A stretch of DNA of 64,000 nt, taken from an uncultured bacterium (GTDB taxonomy: Bacteria > Bacteroidota > Bacteroidia > Bacteroidales > Bacteroidaceae). Location of the stretch: positions 17,417-81,416 of the forward strand of contig CALZUQ010000006.1 in NCBI GenBank assembly GCA_945829425.1, in the 5' to 3' direction. The position numbers and the translations under genes are program-made. Under the pieces are notes generated by a model that saw only the letters and a list, made by a program, of their open reading frames with translations, did no database searches and was not told the origin of the DNA. Of this stretch, positions 44,203 to 53,906 are shown piece after piece (the stretch's first letter is position 1; every line of letters starts with the position of its first letter).

Positions 44203-45981
44203 ATGAACATTCTTGAACTATCAGAACAGGAGATTATCAGACGCCAGTCGTTGGAGGAACTGCGTGCTATGGGCATAGACCCTTATCCAGCAGCGGAATA
44301 TCCTACCGACGCTTTCAGTACAGAGATTATAGCTGGTTTCCAGGAGCCGGAAACCGACAGCGAGGGAAATGTCGTTAAGGAAAGCCTCAGAAGAGTATGT
44401 ATAGCCGGACGAATGATGTCACAGCGTATCATGGGAAAAGCGGCGTTTATGGAGCTTCAGGACTCTAAAGGCCGTATACAGGTTTATGTGACACGTGATG
44501 ACCTTTGCCCGGGAGAGAATAAGGATATGTATAACAAGGTGTTTAAGAAACTCCTTGATATGGGTGACTTCATCGGTGTGAAAGGCTTCGTCTTCCGCAC
44601 ACAGACAGGAGAGATTTCTGTTCACGCAGAAGAACTCACACTGCTTTCAAAGTCGCTGAAGCCGCTGCCGGTAGTGAAATATAAGGACGGTGTGGCTTAT
44701 GACAAGTTTGAAGACCCGGAGCTGAGATACCGACAGAGGTATGTCGACCTCGTGGTAAACGAGGGCGTGAAGGACACGTTCCTGAAGCGTGCTACAGTAA
44801 TACGCACCCTGCGCAGAGTACTCGACGAGGCAGGATATACTGAGGTGGAGACACCTATTCTGCAGTCTATTGCCGGAGGTGCCAGCGCACGTCCTTTCAT
44901 AACGCATTTCAACGCTTTGAACATACCTATGTATATGCGTATTGCTACAGAGCTGTATCTGAAACGACTGATTGTCGGAGGCTTTGAGGGCGTTTATGAG
45001 ATAGGCAAGAACTTCAGAAACGAGGGTATGGACAAGAACCATAACCCGGAGTTTACATGTATGGAGCTTTATGTGGCTTATAAGGACTATAACTGGATGA
45101 TGTCGTTCACGGAGAAGCTTCTTGAGACAATCTGTGTGGCTGTAAACGGAAAGCCGGAGACAGAGATTGACGGCAAGGTGATCTCGTTCAAAGCGCCATT
45201 CCGCCGCCTGCCTATCCTCGACGCGATAAAGGAGAAGACAGGCTACGACCTCAGCGGCATGACTGAGGAGGAAATGCGTGAGGTAGCGAAGAAACTGAAC
45301 ATTGAGGTGGACGAGACCATGGGCAAGGGTAAGCTCATAGACGAAATATTCGGCGAGACATGTGAGGGGACATTCATACAGCCGACGTTCATAACAGACT
45401 ATCCGGTAGAGATGTCTCCGCTTACGAAAATGCACCGCAGCAAGCCGGGACTTACCGAGCGTTTTGAGCTTATGGTGAACGGAAAGGAGCTGGCAAACGC
45501 ATACTCTGAGCTCAACGACCCGATAGACCAAGAGGAACGTTTCATAGACCAGATGAAGCTTGCCGACAAGGGTGATGACGAAGCGATGATTATCGACCAC
45601 GACTTCCTCCGCTCGCTACAGTACGGCATGCCTCCTACATCAGGCATCGGAATAGGTATCGACCGCCTCGTGATGCTCATGACGGGCAACGCATTCATTC
45701 AGGAAGTGCTCTTCTTCCCGCAGATGAAGCCGGAGCCGAAGCAGCCGAAGGCATCTGTAGCAGAATGGGCTGAAATAGGAGTGGCTGAGGAATGGGTGCC
45801 AGTGTTCAACAAGGCGGGATATTACCTCATCTCTGACCTTAAAGACGTGAAGGCGCAGAAGCTTCAGATGGATGTCTGCGGAGTAAACAAGAAATACAAG
45901 CTGGGACTGGAAAACCCGAAGGTGGACGAGTTCCAGAACTATATTGACAAGGCAAGCAAAGGGGCAGACAATAACGAGTAG
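44203..45981 (+). CDS. lysS: Lysyl-tRNA synthetase (class II)
   Basis: This 592-residue enzyme charges tRNA-Lys. An N-terminal OB-fold anticodon domain (about 60-160) precedes the class II core with FLKRATVIRTLRRVLDEAGYTEVETPILQSIAGGASARPF (motif 1), EIGKNFRNEGMDKNHNPEFTCMELY (motif 2) and PPTSGIGIGIDRLVMLMTG (motif 3). A C-terminal extension of about 75 residues (AEWAEIGVAEEWVPVFNKAGY...) is typical of Bacteroidetes. It is followed by gpsA after 80 bp. Confidence 0.97.
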   Translation: MNILELSEQEIIRRQSLEELRAMGIDPYPAAEYPTDAFSTEIIAGFQEPETDSEGNVVKESLRRVCIAGRMMSQRIMGKAAFMELQDSKGRIQVYVTRDDLCPGENKDMYNKVFKKLLDMGDFIGVKGFVFRTQTGEISVHAEELTLLSKSLKPLPVVKYKDGVAYDKFEDPELRYRQRYVDLVVNEGVKDTFLKRATVIRTLRRVLDEAGYTEVETPILQSIAGGASARPFITHFNALNIPMYMRIATELYLKRLIVGGFEGVYEIGKNFRNEGMDKNHNPEFTCMELYVAYKDYNWMMSFTEKLLETICVAVNGKPETEIDGKVISFKAPFRRLPILDAIKEKTGYDLSGMTEEEMREVAKKLNIEVDETMGKGKLIDEIFGETCEGTFIQPTFITDYPVEMSPLTKMHRSKPGLTERFELMVNGKELANAYSELNDPIDQEERFIDQMKLADKGDDEAMIIDHDFLRSLQYGMPPTSGIGIGIDRLVMLMTGNAFIQEVLFFPQMKPEPKQPKASVAEWAEIGVAEEWVPVFNKAGYYLISDLKDVKAQKLQMDVCGVNKKYKLGLENPKVDEFQNYIDKASKGADNNE

Positions 45982-46061
45982 TAATAACATAAGGTGGGAA
46001 AGCCCATAATGACAGCTGTCGTGAGGTCGGGTTTTTCATAAACCGCCATAAATGTCTTATT

Positions 46062-47099
46062 ATGTTCAACTGTGGTTCAATAGCAATAATCGGAGGCGGT
46101 AGCTGGGCGACGGCTATCGCAAAGATTATTGTTGGACATACGCACCATATTGGGTGGTATATGCGACGGGATGACCGTATAGAGGATTTCAAACGCCTCC
46201 AGCACAACCCGGCGTATCTTACCAGTGTACATTTCAATATCGACGAGATCTTCTTCTCGAGCAATCTCAACGAGATGGTGCAGAAATACGACACGCTCGT
46301 CTTCGTGACACCATCGCCGTTTCTCAAGAACCATCTGAAGAAACTCAAGACACGCCTCTCTGAGAAGTTTATCGTTACGGCGATAAAGGGTATTGTGCCG
46401 GACGAGAACCTTGTATGCTCGGAATATTTCCATCAGGTGTATGACGTTCCTTATGCTAACCTCGCATGTATAGGAGGTCCGAGTCATGCTGAAGAGGTGG
46501 CTCTCGACCGACTGTCGTATCTTACCGTAGGATGTGAAGATCAGGAGAAGGCGCAGGCCTTTGCCGACGTGCTCGCTTCGAGCGTCATAAAGACAAAGAC
46601 CTCGTCTGACGTGCTGGGAATAGAATACTCCTCGGTATTGAAGAACGTCTATGCCATTGCTGCCGGAATATGCTCAGGACTGAAGTATGGAGACAATTTC
46701 CAGGCTGTACTGATGTCTAACGCCTTGCAGGAGATGAACAGGTTCCTTACCGTGATAAAAAGTATGCAGGAGGACGGCGAAGCAATGCAGGCGAACAACG
46801 CAAGCAGTACTACATCGATAATTGACTCGGCATATATGGGAGACTTGCTTGTCACGGGATATTCGAAATTCTCAAGAAACAGGACCTTCGGCTCGATGAT
46901 TGGCAAGGGATATTCCGTCAAGTCGGCGCAGATAGAGATGGAGATGATTGCCGAGGGATATTTCGGTACGAAATGTATGAAGGAGATAAACCGCAGGCTT
47001 CATGTCAATATGCCTATACTTGATGCGGTATATAACATTCTTTATGAGCGCATAGCACCCCAGATAGAGATAAAGCTCCTGACAGACTCATTCAGATAA
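46062..47099 (+). CDS. gpsA: Glycerol-3-phosphate dehydrogenase [NAD(P)+]
   Basis: This 345-residue cytoplasmic enzyme reduces dihydroxyacetone phosphate to glycerol 3-phosphate for phospholipids. It has the NAD-binding IIGGGSWATAIAK (residues 9-21), VTAIKGIVPDE, GGPSHAEEV and the catalytic Lys region YSSVLKNVYAIAAGICSGLKYGDNFQA. The length is near normal. It forms an operon with lysS and is ended by a strong terminator. An AAGGTGGGAA motif lies in the lysS-gpsA gap. Confidence 0.95.
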   Translation: MFNCGSIAIIGGGSWATAIAKIIVGHTHHIGWYMRRDDRIEDFKRLQHNPAYLTSVHFNIDEIFFSSNLNEMVQKYDTLVFVTPSPFLKNHLKKLKTRLSEKFIVTAIKGIVPDENLVCSEYFHQVYDVPYANLACIGGPSHAEEVALDRLSYLTVGCEDQEKAQAFADVLASSVIKTKTSSDVLGIEYSSVLKNVYAIAAGICSGLKYGDNFQAVLMSNALQEMNRFLTVIKSMQEDGEAMQANNASSTTSIIDSAYMGDLLVTGYSKFSRNRTFGSMIGKGYSVKSAQIEMEMIAEGYFGTKCMKEINRRLHVNMPILDAVYNILYERIAPQIEIKLLTDSFR

Positions 47100-47152
47100 T
47101 GTCCTGATGTTTTTTCTGTAGAAAATGACCTTTAGGGATATTGTTTAGGTGA

Positions 47153-47209
47153 AAAAATCCCCGTATGCTTGTGCAGAATGATACTGCCGAAGAGCATACG
47201 GGGATTTTT
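47153..47209. terminator. Bidirectional terminator between gpsA and endonuclease I
   Basis: A 17-bp stem, AAAAATCCCCGTATGCT (47153-47169) with its complement at 47193-47209, has T tracts on both strands, as expected between convergent genes. Confidence 0.9.
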
Positions 47210-47226
47210 CATGGAATCAACCGCTA

Positions 47227-48711
47227 TTATTTCTTGATAAGTTTCTTCTTTCCGTTTATTATATACAGTCCTGAAGAAGCAGGCAGTGTGTTAAGCCTTT
47301 GTCCTGAGAGATTGTATATCACGTTTTCTGCATCAGATGATGTGATATGAGATATGTGGGTCGTAGCGCCGGTAGTGATGCTGACATTGTCAATAAACGC
47401 TCGTTTGGCAGATGTAGCAATGGTCAGGGTCACGCTGCCTGAGACGTTGTCGAACGATACGGTATGGTGTTCGAAAGGCTCGTTGATTTTTGCGCTATAG
47501 CTAATCTCCTTGCTTCCACAACCAGAGACGGAAACGACGAGAGAGCCTTCTACCGTCGTCCAGCCCTTGACATCAAGGCTTACGGTAAGTGTGCCTCCGT
47601 CAGCGGCTATAGGGCATGACGTTATCTCACCAGATTTCTTGCTTGAGCCGAGACGGAGTGCTCCTCCTGCCTGATATGCTGCAGAGACGACAGGGAAATT
47701 GTCGTTGCCTTGCCATGCTGTAGAGCTGCCGCCGGTAGAGATGTTATCGCCGGAGGTAATGTCGTCGAAAGGTTCTGTCAGGAGGCTCTTCCCTTCGCCG
47801 GAAGGATTGTCACCGCCTGTGCCGCCTCCGGAAACAGGGTTATAGTCTGCATAGCGCGTATCGTCGTCGGCAGTCGTTAAGGCTGTCTCGGGGTTGAAGG
47901 CTACCTCTGTACTGTCGCCCCAGACATATTCTGCCAGAGTAGGGAAGTCGATATATAGGTTGCGGTTATGCTGTATGGCGTAGACAGCATCGTTGCGTGC
48001 CTTCTCAATGTCAGAGACCTTGTCGTTCATGCCCCATTCCAGATATAGCGTGTATGCCCATTGTTGGAGTGTAGGCCATGTGTTGTTCTCTAACTGCTGC
48101 AAACCTTCCGTACCCTGCCAGGTGAGGTTTTGGTATGTTGTTGCCATATAGAAATATGAGCGTGAGAAGTCACCCTTCCATTCGTCGTTTGGCTCGCAGA
48201 GACGTATCGTCTGGTTTCCGGCATATCCTGTCCCAACCTTCTCGTAACCGTCGTGGATATTGGCGTTGAAAACCTTTCCCATAGGATAGTTCGCCTTTGC
48301 CGAGTTCGCTTCAGAGTCGGAGGGGTAGAGGTTGAAGAGGTCCTTGTATGCGTCGTTCTCCGTCTTTCCCCACCATGACTTTGGGAAGGAGTGTTCGATG
48401 TTCATACCTGTTATGGCGGAGAAAGTGTTTTCTGTCGTGAAATAGAATTTCTTCTCGCTATATCTGTTTATGCACTCGTTGGTTTGCTTGTCGCGGTCGG
48501 CTGAGTAGAAACCGTCCCATGTCTTGCCCTTGCCGCTGCCGTAGTCTAAAGTGACAGGTTGTGAAAGCTTATGAACTGCGGTCTTGAGTTGTTCCTTCTT
48601 CAAGCCTTTCAGCGATTTGGCATAGTCTATAAGTGTCTTACGGTCGGTAGAGAGGGCAGAAGAGGCTGAGAGAGTAAGAAGGATAAATGAAAGTAAGAGA
48701 TTTCTTGTCAT
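47227..48711 (-). CDS. Secreted endonuclease I-family protein with C-terminal sorting-like tail
   Basis: The start MTRNLLLSFILLTLSASSALS gives a signal peptide. The endonuclease I domain (about 45-270) has NIEHSFPKSWWGK with the metal-binding Glu and catalytic His, and DLFNLYPSDSEANSAKANYPMG, where many relatives have DLHHL or DLHNL. A beta-sandwich domain follows (about 310-445, EPFDDITSGDNIS to AFIDNVSIT). The C-terminal tail NVIYNLSGQRLNTLPASSGLYIINGKKKLIKK is of the type common on secreted Prevotella and Bacteroides proteins, similar to type IX sorting tails. The enzyme probably degrades extracellular DNA and RNA. Confidence 0.88.
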   Translation of the reverse strand: MTRNLLLSFILLTLSASSALSTDRKTLIDYAKSLKGLKKEQLKTAVHKLSQPVTLDYGSGKGKTWDGFYSADRDKQTNECINRYSEKKFYFTTENTFSAITGMNIEHSFPKSWWGKTENDAYKDLFNLYPSDSEANSAKANYPMGKVFNANIHDGYEKVGTGYAGNQTIRLCEPNDEWKGDFSRSYFYMATTYQNLTWQGTEGLQQLENNTWPTLQQWAYTLYLEWGMNDKVSDIEKARNDAVYAIQHNRNLYIDFPTLAEYVWGDSTEVAFNPETALTTADDDTRYADYNPVSGGGTGGDNPSGEGKSLLTEPFDDITSGDNISTGGSSTAWQGNDNFPVVSAAYQAGGALRLGSSKKSGEITSCPIAADGGTLTVSLDVKGWTTVEGSLVVSVSGCGSKEISYSAKINEPFEHHTVSFDNVSGSVTLTIATSAKRAFIDNVSITTGATTHISHITSSDAENVIYNLSGQRLNTLPASSGLYIINGKKKLIKK

Positions 48712-48735
48712 AATGTGAAAGTTATGGTAAAAGTA

Positions 48736-48774
48736 TGAAAAAGCCACCTTACAGGTGTGTGAGTAAGGTGGCTT
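48736..48774 (-). terminator. Terminator of the OB-fold protein gene
   Basis: AAGCCACCTTAC (48741-48752) pairs with GTAAGGTGGCTT (48763-48774). On the minus strand TTTTT follows (48736-48740). A weak -7 (TACTTTTA) for the endonuclease gene overlaps its far side. Confidence 0.8.
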
Positions 48775-48823
48775 GGATATATTTTGTCAACAGGTTGCAA
48801 AAATTATCACGAAATGAGAGACA

Positions 48824-50254
48824 TTACTTTATGGTCTTCTTTCCGTTGATGATTATGATACCCTTCTGGTTCTTGCTTACCTCCTGTCCTGCTATGTTGT
48901 AAACCTTTCCCTCTGCCTTGTTCTCTGTGTTGACATTGGTTATGCCAGTAGAAGAAGAGGTGTGGGAGTAGATATAGCCATTACCAATCTGGTAAGTGTC
49001 GTTGTAGTTGACAAGTTTACCTTTGAGTATTACGCTGTCTCCGACCTTCAGAACGTCTTGATTAAGTTCTGTGAACTTCTCGTTGTTGAGATAATACAGG
49101 CGGAAAGCTACGAGATTCTCAGAGAATGCTGTGCCGTCAGTAATGGTGAAGGTGGCGTTGCCATATTGTGTTGATACTTCTGATACCTCGGTTATCACGC
49201 CCTTGACATATACTTCTGAGCCGAGGCCTTCGCCTGCAAGGATGAGTTCAGCAGCCTTCTGTACGGTATATGCTGTCTCTGGTGTGTTCGAGATGTCAAC
49301 AACCGGAGCGTCAGGTTCTGTCTTGCCGTTAATAGAGTAGAGGTATGCTTTGTTCTGTGAAGTCTCTGGTGTTCCATTGTAGTTTGCCAGTTTGCCGCAT
49401 ACAATTATTTCGTCACCTACCTGTACGTTAGGCTCCTCACCGTTCCATTTCTTGTTGCCAAGGTACAATGCACGGTAAACATAGAACTGTCCGTTCACTG
49501 TGCCGTCGTCAGAGAGGTAGAGGGTTACGTTGCCATACTGAGTGCTGAAAGCCTGTTTGATTGATACTACTTTGCCCTTGATGTAATAATCTGCCTCAGA
49601 GGTATTGCCTTCGCCAAGTGCGAGAGCTGCGTTGTTGGCTGCTGTGCAGTTGAAAGGATTGGCGAGAGTGCCGTCACCCTTTGCTGCAGGAACCTCAGGA
49701 GTCTCTGGATCTTCCACTACGCTACCATTTGCGTAGTAAGATACTGATGTTACCGCTATGATGCCGTTGGCACCGGCTACGTCGCAGTCAAATACCAGCT
49801 TGTAGTATCTGTTGGCAGCAGGAGAAGATATTGTGATGCTTTGCTCGCCTGTGGCAGCTGTAACGTTTATTGTCTCTACTACTGTAGAGTATGCGGCGTC
49901 AGAAGCTACGAGAAGCTTTACAGAGTTTATCTTGTCGGCTTTTGTTACACTTGAGAAATTTACCACAACCTTTTCAATGGCCTTGTCTATGGCAAAGTCT
50001 GTTGCTATCGAAGCCACAGAAGCTGCTGATTTCCTGCCACATTTTATGTAGGTCCAGTTGTTCCAGTTGTTGTTGTTGAAATTCTCAATGGTCCATGTGT
50101 CGTTGCCGATTTTTGCGGTCCATGTCTTGTCATATGCACCAATTTTCTCTCCTCCCTCATCAGGGAACGTAAGGGTTTTGTATGCCTGTGCAAAAGACAT
50201 ACTACATGTAAGCATCATGATGCTTGCAAGGAAAAAGCGTAAATGTTTTCTCAT
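48824..50254 (-). CDS. Secreted protein with tandem OB-fold-like domains
   Basis: This 476-residue exported protein (MRKHLRFFLASIMMLTCSMSFAQ) has an N-terminal beta-rich domain (about 25-185). Two OB-fold-like domains follow (about 195-315, YYIKGKVVSIKQAFSTQYGNVTLYLSDDG; about 325-430, VYVKGVITEVSEVSTQYGNATFTITDG), then a tail (GKVYNIAGQEVSKNQKGIIIINGKKTIK) like that of the adjacent endonuclease. No catalytic residues are recognised. The OB domains resemble those of the lipoprotein at 31603. Its own promoter is ideal. A partner role with the endonuclease is inferred from position and shared tail. Confidence 0.75.
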   Translation of the reverse strand: MRKHLRFFLASIMMLTCSMSFAQAYKTLTFPDEGGEKIGAYDKTWTAKIGNDTWTIENFNNNNWNNWTYIKCGRKSAASVASIATDFAIDKAIEKVVVNFSSVTKADKINSVKLLVASDAAYSTVVETINVTAATGEQSITISSPAANRYYKLVFDCDVAGANGIIAVTSVSYYANGSVVEDPETPEVPAAKGDGTLANPFNCTAANNAALALGEGNTSEADYYIKGKVVSIKQAFSTQYGNVTLYLSDDGTVNGQFYVYRALYLGNKKWNGEEPNVQVGDEIIVCGKLANYNGTPETSQNKAYLYSINGKTEPDAPVVDISNTPETAYTVQKAAELILAGEGLGSEVYVKGVITEVSEVSTQYGNATFTITDGTAFSENLVAFRLYYLNNEKFTELNQDVLKVGDSVILKGKLVNYNDTYQIGNGYIYSHTSSSTGITNVNTENKAEGKVYNIAGQEVSKNQKGIIIINGKKTIK

Positions 50255-50294
50255 AACCTTTGATTTTAATGGTTGGTAGTTAAAAATATCACCG

Positions 50295-50325
50295 CAAAGT
50301 TACGAAAAACTGAGATTAATACAAA
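50295..50325 (-). promoter_or_regulatory. Promoter of the OB-fold protein gene
   Basis: On the minus strand TTTG (plus 50322-50325), 19-bp spacer, TAACTTTG (plus 50295-50302). The gap 50255-50669 also holds a hairpin GTCGTT/AACGAC near 50479-50500 and a doubled TATATATATAATAAGGT before the next gene. Confidence 0.75.
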
Positions 50326-50669
50326 AGAATAGATGTTTTTTTTGGAATAAGTAGCGTTTTTTTAATGAAAATGATATGTTTTATACTCTTTATTAGGTGT
50401 TTTTTCTCTTTAGGGAGAAGATAATTGCAGAAAAATTAGGTTATTTAGTTTTTTTTGTGTAATTTCGCACCGAATTAGTCGTTTCATGGGTGAACGACCT
50501 CAGAGAAGCAGGTATATAGAGCCTATATTCCAGGAGTAACAAAAGACATACGGCATATAGACAATATATTACTAAGAAACCAATATAGCTATTATACTAT
50601 ATATATAATAAGGTATATATATAATAAGGTGTGTACTAATCATCGAATCATAAACTAATAAAAAAAGTA

Positions 50670-52388
50670 ATGATGGACTCTCAAGAGAAGCGTTACGAAA
50701 CAGTAGCGCAGGTTATCGAACGCGTGAAGGAACTGGCAAATAGTGAAGAAACTCCAGGAAAAGAGGAGGTGGAATTGCTCAAGAGCCTGTTCTATAAACT
50801 CCATAGCCAAGAACGTGACAAACAACTGAAAGAGTATCTCGAAGCGGGAAACGACCCGGAGCAGTATGTTATACAGCCCGACACAGCAGAAGAGGATTTT
50901 AAGGCTCAGATGGCTGTGATAAGAGAGAAAAGGCAGAAAGAATTTCTGGAGCAGGAAGCTATAAAGCAGGAAAACCTGAAAAAGAAGCAGGACATCATTG
51001 AGAAGATCCGAATGATGGTGACATCGCCGGAGGAGGCTAACCAGCAGTATCAGGAGTTCAAACAGCTGCAGCAGGAATGGCGCGAAATAAAGAGTGTTCC
51101 GGCAGAAAACGCTACGGAACTATGGAGGACATACCAGCTGTACGTAGAGCAGTATTACGACCTCTTGAAACTGAACTCTGAGGCAAGGGAGTATGACTTC
51201 AGAAAAAACCTTGAGGCAAAGCTGCGTATTTGTGAGGCAGTAGAGAAACTTGCCAGCGAGGAGAACATTATCAGTGCTTTCCACCAAATGCAGGAGCTGT
51301 TTCAGGAATACCGCGAGATAGGACCGGTAGCTAAGGAGCTGCGTGAGGAGGTATGGACGCGTTATAAGGCTGCCAGCACCGTGATAAACAAGAACTACCA
51401 GCAGCATTTCGCTGACCTCAGGGCGGAAGAGGAAGAGAACCTGGCAAAGAAGACGACACTTTGTGAGAAGGCGGAAGCTATACTCGCAAGAGAGTGTAAG
51501 AGGGCGGCAGATTTTGAAAACGCCACAAACGAAATCATTGCATTGCAGGCGGAATGGAAGACCATAGGCTTTGCGCCACAGAAGATGAACCAGAAAATCT
51601 TTGACCGCTTCCGCAGTACTCTTGACGCTTTCTTCCAGAAGAAGACGCAGTATTTCAAGGAGATGAGAGAACGCTATGCTGACAATATAGCCAAGAAGAA
51701 AGCACTTATTGAGCGGGCTCAGGCTCTCATGGACAGTACAGACTGGAGAAGTACAGGCGATAAGTTCCACGCCTTGCAGAAGGAATGGAAGGAGATAGGC
51801 ATGCTGCCACAGAAGATTGGCGAGCAGCTCTGGCAGGAGTTTAACGGGGCTTGCAACCACTTCTTCGAAGCACGCAATGTTGCTACAGAAGGTGTGAGAA
51901 ACGAAGAGCGTGAGAACCTGAAGCAGAAACGTGAGATAATAGCAGAACTGACGGCTCTTGCAGAGTCGGTAGGGGAGAACGTCCAGCAGAAGATGCAGGA
52001 GCTTATAGCACGCTTTAACTCTGTAGGACATGTGCCTTTCCGCGACAAGGAGAAGATATACGACGATTATCACGCTGCACTCGACAAAGTGCATAAGGTG
52101 CTTAACGCCAACAGCCAGCGTAGGCGTATGGACAACTTCAAGCAGAACATAAAAACTGTTGCAAAGCGGGGAGAACAGGCGGTAGAGAACGAGCGAATGC
52201 GCCTGCAGAGGCGTCTGGAACAGATGAACCAGGAGTTGAAGAACTACGAGAACAACCTCGGCTTCCTCTCTATCAGTTCAAAGAAGGGCAACTCTTTACT
52301 CGACGAGATGAAGCGACGCATGGAGAAACTCAAGGAGGATATAAGCCTTGCAAAAGAGCAGATAAAAGAACTGAACAACAAAGAATAA
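50670..52388 (+). CDS. DUF349 coiled-coil protein
   Basis: This 572-residue, highly charged helical protein has repeated DUF349 units of roughly 70 residues, recognised by the recurring W(K/R)xIG or similar (EWREIKSVP, EYREIGPVAKE, EWKTIGFAPQK, EWKEIGMLPQK, RFNSVGHVPF). A C-terminal coiled coil follows (ERMRLQRRLEQMNQELKNYENN). There is no signal peptide or membrane helix, so it is cytoplasmic. The function is unknown. An N-terminal acidic region with ELANSEETPGKEEVELLK precedes the repeats. It has its own terminator and stands alone on this strand. Confidence 0.85.
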   Translation: MMDSQEKRYETVAQVIERVKELANSEETPGKEEVELLKSLFYKLHSQERDKQLKEYLEAGNDPEQYVIQPDTAEEDFKAQMAVIREKRQKEFLEQEAIKQENLKKKQDIIEKIRMMVTSPEEANQQYQEFKQLQQEWREIKSVPAENATELWRTYQLYVEQYYDLLKLNSEAREYDFRKNLEAKLRICEAVEKLASEENIISAFHQMQELFQEYREIGPVAKELREEVWTRYKAASTVINKNYQQHFADLRAEEEENLAKKTTLCEKAEAILARECKRAADFENATNEIIALQAEWKTIGFAPQKMNQKIFDRFRSTLDAFFQKKTQYFKEMRERYADNIAKKKALIERAQALMDSTDWRSTGDKFHALQKEWKEIGMLPQKIGEQLWQEFNGACNHFFEARNVATEGVRNEERENLKQKREIIAELTALAESVGENVQQKMQELIARFNSVGHVPFRDKEKIYDDYHAALDKVHKVLNANSQRRRMDNFKQNIKTVAKRGEQAVENERMRLQRRLEQMNQELKNYENNLGFLSISSKKGNSLLDEMKRRMEKLKEDISLAKEQIKELNNKE

Positions 52389-52496
52389 GCAGCAGGATCA
52401 GCATACTCTGATTGATTAGGGATGTGTGTAAGGATAATGCGATAAATTACGCACAATAGTTTGTTTCCGGAGATATGTGTCCTGTCAATATAAAAA

Positions 52497-52547
52497 AACC
52501 GATGTCTCAAGGTTCTACAAACCTTGGAACATCGGTTGCTTTTTTTT
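52497..52547 (+). terminator. Terminator after the DUF349 gene
   Basis: AACCGATGT (52497-52505) with ACATCGGTT (52529-52537) and inner CAAGGTT/AACCTTG; then eight T residues. A further hairpin of TAATATAGGTTG and CAACCATATTA around seven T lies near 52590, and could serve mnmA from the other side. Confidence 0.85.
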
Positions 52548-52681
52548 AGTCATAATATAGCAACGGTTGCCTTTTCGTGTTTTGTAATATAGGTTGTTTT
52601 TTTCAACCATATTATAGTAACAGTTGTCTATTGCATGTATTGTTAAATCAGTTGCTTTTAATAAATCTTGGAGACAGTTTG

Positions 52682-53788
52682 TCAAAGCGTTATCTCACCC
52701 GAGCCGTAGCATCTGTGGTGGTTGGTGTCGTATATGACGCAGAACTGTCCCGGTGCTACTCCATGTATGGGTTTAGCAGAGCTGATACGGCATCTCCCGT
52801 CGTCAGAAAGAGTCATGAAAGCGTCGTTGTAGTCGGCTGTATGGCGTATCTTGAAAGTTATAGGAAGCGAGGAGACACCTTCTTCCTTCATGATGTCCGT
52901 AGTAAGCCAGTTGATGTCGTGAATGAAGAATTCGCTGCTGTATGCCTTTTCCGGGTCATAGCCGTGAGAGAGGTATATGATGTTGCGTCTGACATCTTTC
53001 CTTACCACAAACCATGGACCGCCACCAAAGCCTAGACCCTTGCGCTGACCTATGGTGCAGAACCAATGTCCCTTATGCTTGCCGACAAGATTTCCTGTTT
53101 CCAGTTCTATGGCGTTGCCCTCTTTCTCGCCAAGGAAACGCCGGAGGTAGTCATTGTAGTTTATCTTTCCGAGGAAGCAGATGCCCTGTGAGTCTTTCCT
53201 CTTGGCATTGATAAGTCTGTTTTCTTCTGCTATGCGTCTTACCTCCTCTTTTTTCAGACTTCCTATCGGGAAGAGTGCTTTCTGTAGCTGCCAACCGTAT
53301 ATCTGGGCGAGGAAGTCTGTCTGGTCTTTTACGGGGTCTGGACTGGTACAGAGCCATTTCCGTCCCTTTTCGTCGTATTCTGTCGTGGCGTAATGTCCTG
53401 TTGCGATAAGGTCGTATTCGTGTCCTCGTTTTTCATGAAACGCCCCGAACTTTATTAGCCTGTTGCACATCACATCCGGGTTGGGAGTATAACCGTTGCG
53501 TACCTTCTCCATAGTGTATGTGGTAACCTGATCCCAATACTCCCTATGGCAGTCGACAACCTCAAGACGGCACCCGTATTGCCGGCATAAGGCAGAAGCC
53601 ATTTCAAGGTCTTCCTCTGAACTGCAGTCCCACTCTTTATCAGGGCTGTCTTCCGGACCTATCCTGATATAGAAGCAGTCGGGTCTTGCTCCCTCACGGC
53701 ATAGTAAATGTAGTACTACGGCAGAGTCTACGCCTCCTGAAAGCAGTAAGGCTATGCGCTTGTATTTTATCTCTTCGTTCAGTAGCAT
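52682..53788 (-). CDS. mnmA: tRNA-specific 2-thiouridylase MnmA
   Basis: This 368-residue enzyme thiolates U34 of tRNA Lys, Glu and Gln. The PP-loop LLLSGGVDSAVVLHLL (residues 14-29) binds ATP. Catalytic cysteines are in NPDVMCNRLIKFGAF (about 106) and SQGICFLGKINYND (about 205). The C-terminal beta-barrel contacts tRNA. Motifs are complete. Many Bacteroidetes carry a second MnmA-like gene, so this may be one of two. The gene is alone on its strand, 119 bp after rsgA. Confidence 0.93.
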   Translation of the reverse strand: MLLNEEIKYKRIALLLSGGVDSAVVLHLLCREGARPDCFYIRIGPEDSPDKEWDCSSEEDLEMASALCRQYGCRLEVVDCHREYWDQVTTYTMEKVRNGYTPNPDVMCNRLIKFGAFHEKRGHEYDLIATGHYATTEYDEKGRKWLCTSPDPVKDQTDFLAQIYGWQLQKALFPIGSLKKEEVRRIAEENRLINAKRKDSQGICFLGKINYNDYLRRFLGEKEGNAIELETGNLVGKHKGHWFCTIGQRKGLGFGGGPWFVVRKDVRRNIIYLSHGYDPEKAYSSEFFIHDINWLTTDIMKEEGVSSLPITFKIRHTADYNDAFMTLSDDGRCRISSAKPIHGVAPGQFCVIYDTNHHRCYGSGEITL

Positions 53789-53906
53789 TTTTTGATATTA
53801 TAGTATTTTTCTTGTGTCATGTCTTTTTTATGTCACAATATCAGCTTGATGTAGAAGCAGGTGAAACAAAATATTCTTTCACACCAACTTGTATTTCATT
53901 ATGTCA

